In this document: piece by piece, positions 60,729 through 64,000 of the stretch | Position numbering within the stretch: the stretch's first letter is position 1 | Layout of the letters: the number at the start of each line of letters is the position of its first letter | DNA from: Trichomonas vaginalis G3 | Lineage: Eukaryota; Parabasalia; Trichomonadida; Trichomonadidae | NCBI RefSeq assembly: GCF_026262505.1 | Contig: NC_067204.1 | Span: forward strand, 15,540,165 to 15,604,164 | Direction of reading: 5' to 3' | Length of the DNA stretch: 64,000 nt | Notes under the pieces: generated by a model | The model's database searches: none | The model's input: the letters and a program-made list of their open reading frames with translations, nothing else | What the model was told of the DNA's origin: nothing | Translations under genes and position numbers: made by a program

Positions 60729-61127
60729 AAAATGTAAGTGTTTAGTCTTAGTCTGTTGTGGTGCTGGGGCTGTCGGTTCTTCTGGCTTTGGAAGGCATTC
60801 AGGAAGAGGAACGTGAGACATTCGTTTGTGTCCTGTTGGAAGGAAGAACTTTTCCAGTTGTCGGGAAAAATTTTTCCAGTTGTCGGGAAATTTTTTTCCA
60901 GTTGTCGGGAAAAATTTTTCCAGTTGTCGGGAAAAAAGTTCTCAATTTTCGAAAATTTGAATGGTTTACGGACGAACAACAGGAAAAATTTTTCCAGTTG
61001 TCGGGAAATTTTTTTCCAGTTGTCGGGAAATTTTTTTCTTGTCGGATGGAAGGACTCGGAATGCCAGAAGGATTTGACAAGACAATTTACCTTATAGAGC
61101 TACCTGAGCCATCTGAAGTCAAGCGTA
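60729..61127. repeat. Inserted repeat cassette related to copy A 7480-7860
   Basis: About 400 bp absent from this position in copy A, bounded by GTCAAGC at both edges. Inside are a fragment resembling the 5' end of copy A's Pro/Gln-rich gene, six or so GGGAAAAATTTTTCCAGTTG palindromic units, and the ATGCCAGAAGGATTTGACA start of copy A's 7830 gene. It looks like a cassette moved by recombination between elements. Confidence 0.75.
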
Positions 61128-61143
61128 AAAATAAATGGTTCAT

Positions 61144-62038
61144 CTACTCTACTTGTTTGAAGTTGTCAAAATACTCTGTTATTTTTTCCTTTAACAATGG
61201 CAAATCTTCTTTGAAGGTAAGTATTGTACAACCTTTCATATCATAGTGTGTTTGAGGTAACGTATCTTGAACTATTTGTTTCACATCTTCATTTGGGGTC
61301 ATTGAAATCGGTAAGTTTTCGCGATAGAACCAATTTCTGTCAGATTTGTAAATCTTAGCAAGGTCGTAAAAGCTTTTGTTGTTTCTTCTGACTAAATGCA
61401 ACATAACCATATCTCTGTCTTCTTCATTTTCCATCTCTTCAGTATAAATCATATACTTATAGTTCTTTTCCTTTCCTTTTGGTACCGAACGTGGTATTCT
61501 TTTCTGAATGCTTTTGTCTTTTGCTTCAAGCTTGTTCTCTAGCTCTTCACGTTCTTGTCTATGAATTTCGTCAAGAAGTCTGTAAATATACCAAGCATAA
61601 CGAGGCGAAGCCCACATTGCAACAGCATTTACAAGAAGTCTATGTACATAATAATCCTCTCAAACCATTTGGCAATTTTTCACGATTTTCATAGAGTTTT
61701 GGCGACTGGGGTTTTTTACTTACTCGCTGTTCTTCACTGTTTTCATAGAGTTTTGGCGAGTAAGATTTTTCTCGTAGTCGCTGTTCTTCACTGTTTTCAG
61801 AAAAAAGTATGTCTCGCTGTGCTTCGCTCAAAAGTTCTTGTGTGCTTTGGTTCCTAAACCAGTCTTGTGGTTTCTTAGTATCTGGAGCAAAACATGCTGT
61901 CAAAATACTTTGCATTTGGTACATGTCATCTTTGACCGAACGAATGAGACGGAGTTGTTTGTTAAACTGAACCCACTCATATTCTTCATTTATAGCTTCA
62001 TGAACGATAGCAGTTGTTGTGTTCTCGGTTGTTGACAT
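61144..62038 (-). pseudogene. KilA-N-type viral regulator (broken)
   Basis: Minus strand from the ATG at 62038. QDWFRNQSTQELLSEAQRD resembles the KilA-N DNA-binding core. ASPRYAWYIYRLLDEIHRQE matches the usual end of that domain. The distal part, with VMLHLVRRNNKSFYDLAKIY, recalls the DUF3627-type tail found with KilA-N in insect DNA viruses. A repetitive SPKLYENSEEQR stretch lies between. KilA-N proteins are established in large DNA viruses and phages as DNA-binding regulators. Broken. Confidence 0.6.
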
Positions 62039-62126
62039 ATCTGTCTTTACATACAAAATAAAAAAATAAAAAAAAATAAAATTAGCGTTATTTTCTGACT
62101 TTCACAAAAGACCAAAAATAAACGCT

Positions 62127-62741
62127 TTACATGTATTTTTCAGCAACTTCGTCAAATAATTTTATAGCACTATCTATCTCATCTACTTCAAACGTTTCTT
62201 TACCTTTCGTGGGAGCACCATACATTTTCTCAAACTTTTCAAGCAGTTCTGTTTCAGCAGCTCTCATATCGTTAACAAACGCAACCTTAACTCTATTGAC
62301 TATACTGTCATATCTTTGAGTTATATTAAATGTTCTTCCTATCTTATATCTCTTTGTATTGAAGTCCTTCGGTTTCTGAACAATGTAAAGTAAGCCTTCA
62401 CTGCAACGTTCCGTATCGAATGAACCATATGTTATGAAATTATATCCAACAACTGGGTCAATCCAGAACAAAACTAGTGGTATAAGACTTTTGTCTATAA
62501 GATATGTTCTTGTTCCATAGAATCTTACCGATATCATAAGCTCAGGATTTTTTGTCAAAATTTTCTGAGTAGAAGCATTTCTAACCCAGTCGTGGGATGT
62601 TTTCTTTTCAGATAGTGTTAGAATGTCTGACAAGGAATATTTTTTGTATTTCTTTGAGTATCTTACGTTTAAATCACCAATTCTAACCATTTTGGTGTCA
62701 TTGTCTATCTTTCTAACTGTTTCAAACTCAATGTTTGACAT
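62127..62741 (-). CDS. KilA-N-like plus T5orf172/GIY-YIG-like protein (whole)
   Basis: A whole 204-residue frame from the ATG at 62741. The N-terminal part has HDWVRNASTQKILTK, KilA-N-like. Residues about 115-200 have GLLYIVQKPKDFNTKRYKIG, then RT...QRYDSI and ...AETELLEKFEKMYG, the pattern of the T5orf172/MUG113 branch of GIY-YIG domains. This pairing is known from viral KilA-N and Bro-like proteins, where the GIY-YIG-like part may cut or bind DNA. It is tandem with the broken KilA-N gene, and both have ACATACAAAATAAAAAAA-type leaders. Confidence 0.65.
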   Translation of the reverse strand: MSNIEFETVRKIDNDTKMVRIGDLNVRYSKKYKKYSLSDILTLSEKKTSHDWVRNASTQKILTKNPELMISVRFYGTRTYLIDKSLIPLVLFWIDPVVGYNFITYGSFDTERCSEGLLYIVQKPKDFNTKRYKIGRTFNITQRYDSIVNRVKVAFVNDMRAAETELLEKFEKMYGAPTKGKETFEVDEIDSAIKLFDEVAEKYM

Positions 62742-62749
62742 TTCCTGTT

Positions 62750-63338
62750 CTTACATACAAAATAAAAAAAAATATTTTAAAAAAACTAACTTTAATTTTA
62801 TTTTGTATAAAAGATACAGTTATATCATGAAATTTGGTCATTTTTTTACGATTTTCATGTGTTTTAGGCGTTCCTCGGTTTTCCGCGGGTCGCAATTTTT
62901 TACGATTTTCGAATGGAATCTCTATCCTCGGTTTTCCGAGGGTAGCAAACATATGAGGAAATTCATGAAATTTGTTGCTGAATTCAATAAAAATATATTT
63001 TAGGGTAGAAGGGTATATCTACCCCGTTTTCTACCCTCATTTCTACCCCAGTTATTTTATAAACGTTTCACATGGTAAACGTTATTTTTTAAATTTTGTG
63101 AAAACTCAACGGTTTGACACAAGCCCTAAAATATATTTTACTCAGAATTTTACTCAGAATTCGGCAAAAATATAATTTATGTTAGAATGTTAGATCTAAC
63201 ATGTTTTCTAACATGTTTTCTAACATGGTCTAAAACATACAAAACTCATGAAATTTCATACGGAATTCAATAAAAATATAATTTATGTTAGAATGTTAGA
63301 TCTAACATGTTTTCTAACATGTTTTCTAACATAACTAT
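62750..63338. repeat. Promoter-like region and TTAGATCTAA/TACCC repeats
   Basis: Starts with the leader TACATACAAAATAAAAAAAA and an A/T run, then ACAGTTATATCATGA (also in copy A near 6360). After it come palindromic CTACCC/GGGTAG repeats (63003-63050) and two near-identical blocks containing GTTAGATCTAACATGTTTTC (63180 and 63288). No gene is supported. Confidence 0.7.
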
Positions 63339-64000
63339 TTACAAGCGTTTTACATGGTATATGTTGCGATGGTTCATGACTCTAAACAATTTCGTAGCTT
63401 CTATTTCTTCTGTCAGTACATCGAATGTTTTAACGATACCGAAAGTTTCTTTATACTTCTTCTTGACGTCAGATAATAGGAAATCGTTAGCGGTTGGATA
63501 GTTTTTGTTCAGAAATTCTAACATGTTCATTTTATCTTCTGCTGGTTTTTCTGCTTCTTTCTTTAAATCTGCATAGTCGTTTCGCATACGTTCTATCTCT
63601 TTGACGGAGTAGTTATATTTCCTCATTGCTGCTTTACATTTTGAACATTGCGGGTTCATTTTTGCGTTATATTCTGAAACCTTACCTGCTAAAACAACCA
63701 AGGCGTCAATTGCTCTCTTTAACTCAAAAGTTGCGGGTTTTATTTGTTCGTTCCATACCTTACCCCTACTCTCTTTATCTCTTATTTCCCAAACACATTT
63801 TGCAACTAATGAAACAAAGTTGTCGTAGGTCTTAAATTCTTCGGATTTGTAAAGGTCAGAGATGTTCTTATATACCATGTCGCAGTCTTTGTCCATGACT
63901 TTGTGGTTGCAATGAAATCCAAGAAACTCATAGTTAACCTTTCGTATGAACTTCTTTATTTCTACTGAGTCAGTCAGTCCGACTTCTATTTCATCGAATT
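63339..64000 (-). CDS. Element protein, unknown, 5' end beyond the right edge
   Basis: An open minus-strand frame from the right edge to the stop at 63339, at least 219 codons. An internal ATG exists at 63896, but the frame stays open upstream of it to 64000, so the true start is probably outside. The product is helical and Lys/Glu-rich, with a small Cys pair (NPQCSKCKAAMRKY) that could form half a zinc site. No family recognised. It looks whole within the window. Confidence 0.6.
   Translation of the reverse strand, partial: FDEIEVGLTDSVEIKKFIRKVNYEFLGFHCNHKVMDKDCDMVYKNISDLYKSEEFKTYDNFVSLVAKCVWEIRDKESRGKVWNEQIKPATFELKRAIDALVVLAGKVSEYNAKMNPQCSKCKAAMRKYNYSVKEIERMRNDYADLKKEAEKPAEDKMNMLEFLNKNYPTANDFLLSDVKKKYKETFGIVKTFDVLTEEIEATKLFRVMNHRNIYHVKRL

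Larger units (their letters stand above)
49663..64000. mobile_element. Polinton/Maverick copy B, left-hand part
   Basis: It begins with GGTAGTGGGGCTTCCAGG, the inverted counterpart of copy A's end at about 19060, and runs past the right edge. It carries a large structural-type gene, both capsid candidates, SF3 helicase, packaging ATPase and two KilA-N-type genes; polymerase and integrase would lie beyond 64000. In view it has roughly a dozen breaks, mostly in the first third. The capsid/helicase/ATPase block is nearly identical to copy A, suggesting that both are young. Confidence 0.93.

Overview
The window reads as genomic DNA of the parabasalid parasite Trichomonas vaginalis or a very close relative. 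The signs are AT-rich spacers, intronless genes, very short 5' leaders with a TCAYTW-like initiator a few bases before several ATGs, DUF3447/ankyrin proteins, a Tvmar1-type mariner, a sialate lyase with a signal-like N-terminal extension, a trichomonad-type glucokinase, and two large Polinton (Maverick) elements. The organism is inferred from gene content, not from a search.

Layout. (1) Positions 1-19060: the right-hand part of Polinton copy A, whose left end lies outside the window. It carries a capsid block, an SF3-type helicase, a packaging ATPase, a variable cluster of small genes, protein-primed DNA polymerase B, integrase, a phage-tail-fibre-like gene pair, two amphipathic small proteins, a Dam-like adenine methylase and the terminal repeat. 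(2) Positions 19070-49662: host DNA. In order it holds the 3' fragment of an ankyrin gene cut at the element junction, a coiled-coil protein, a Ulp1-type protease, a polytopic membrane protein, a long coiled-coil protein, a tandem-repeat block, glucokinase, a PHD protein divergent from a ubiquitin-like/membrane protein, a single-span surface-type protein with one likely frameshift, a Tvmar1-like mariner, an ankyrin protein, N-acetylneuraminate lyase, a TBC-TLDc protein, a reticulon-like protein, an FG-nucleoporin-like protein divergent from an armadillo-type protein, a HECT-like ligase that appears to lack its cysteine, and a DPY30-domain protein. (3) Positions 49663-64000: the left-hand part of Polinton copy B, in the same orientation, running off the right edge.

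Copies A and B are very similar by eye (well over 90% identical) across the shared capsid/helicase/ATPase block (A 1-6171, B about 54288-60728). They differ sharply elsewhere. After the ATPase, A has a cluster of unrelated small genes, while B has two KilA-N-type genes. Their terminal repeats match over only about the outer 60 bp. The elements therefore look mosaic: a conserved virion/packaging core with exchangeable accessory cassettes. Both are fossils with many broken genes (A roughly two dozen breaks, B roughly a dozen in view), but several accessory genes still look whole, which suggests recent insertion.

The parts most worth attention are the tail-fibre-like gene pair, the myristoylation-type amphipathic peptides, the KilA-N/T5orf172 regulators, the Dam-like methylase, the HNH-like motif and the shuffled repeat cassette in the Polintons. 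In host DNA they are the disrupted ankyrin gene, the apparently cysteine-less HECT protein, and two or three candidate non-autonomous transposons defined by terminal inverted repeats. Start codons are ATG; several longer frames open only at GTG or TTG and were trimmed to the first plausible ATG.
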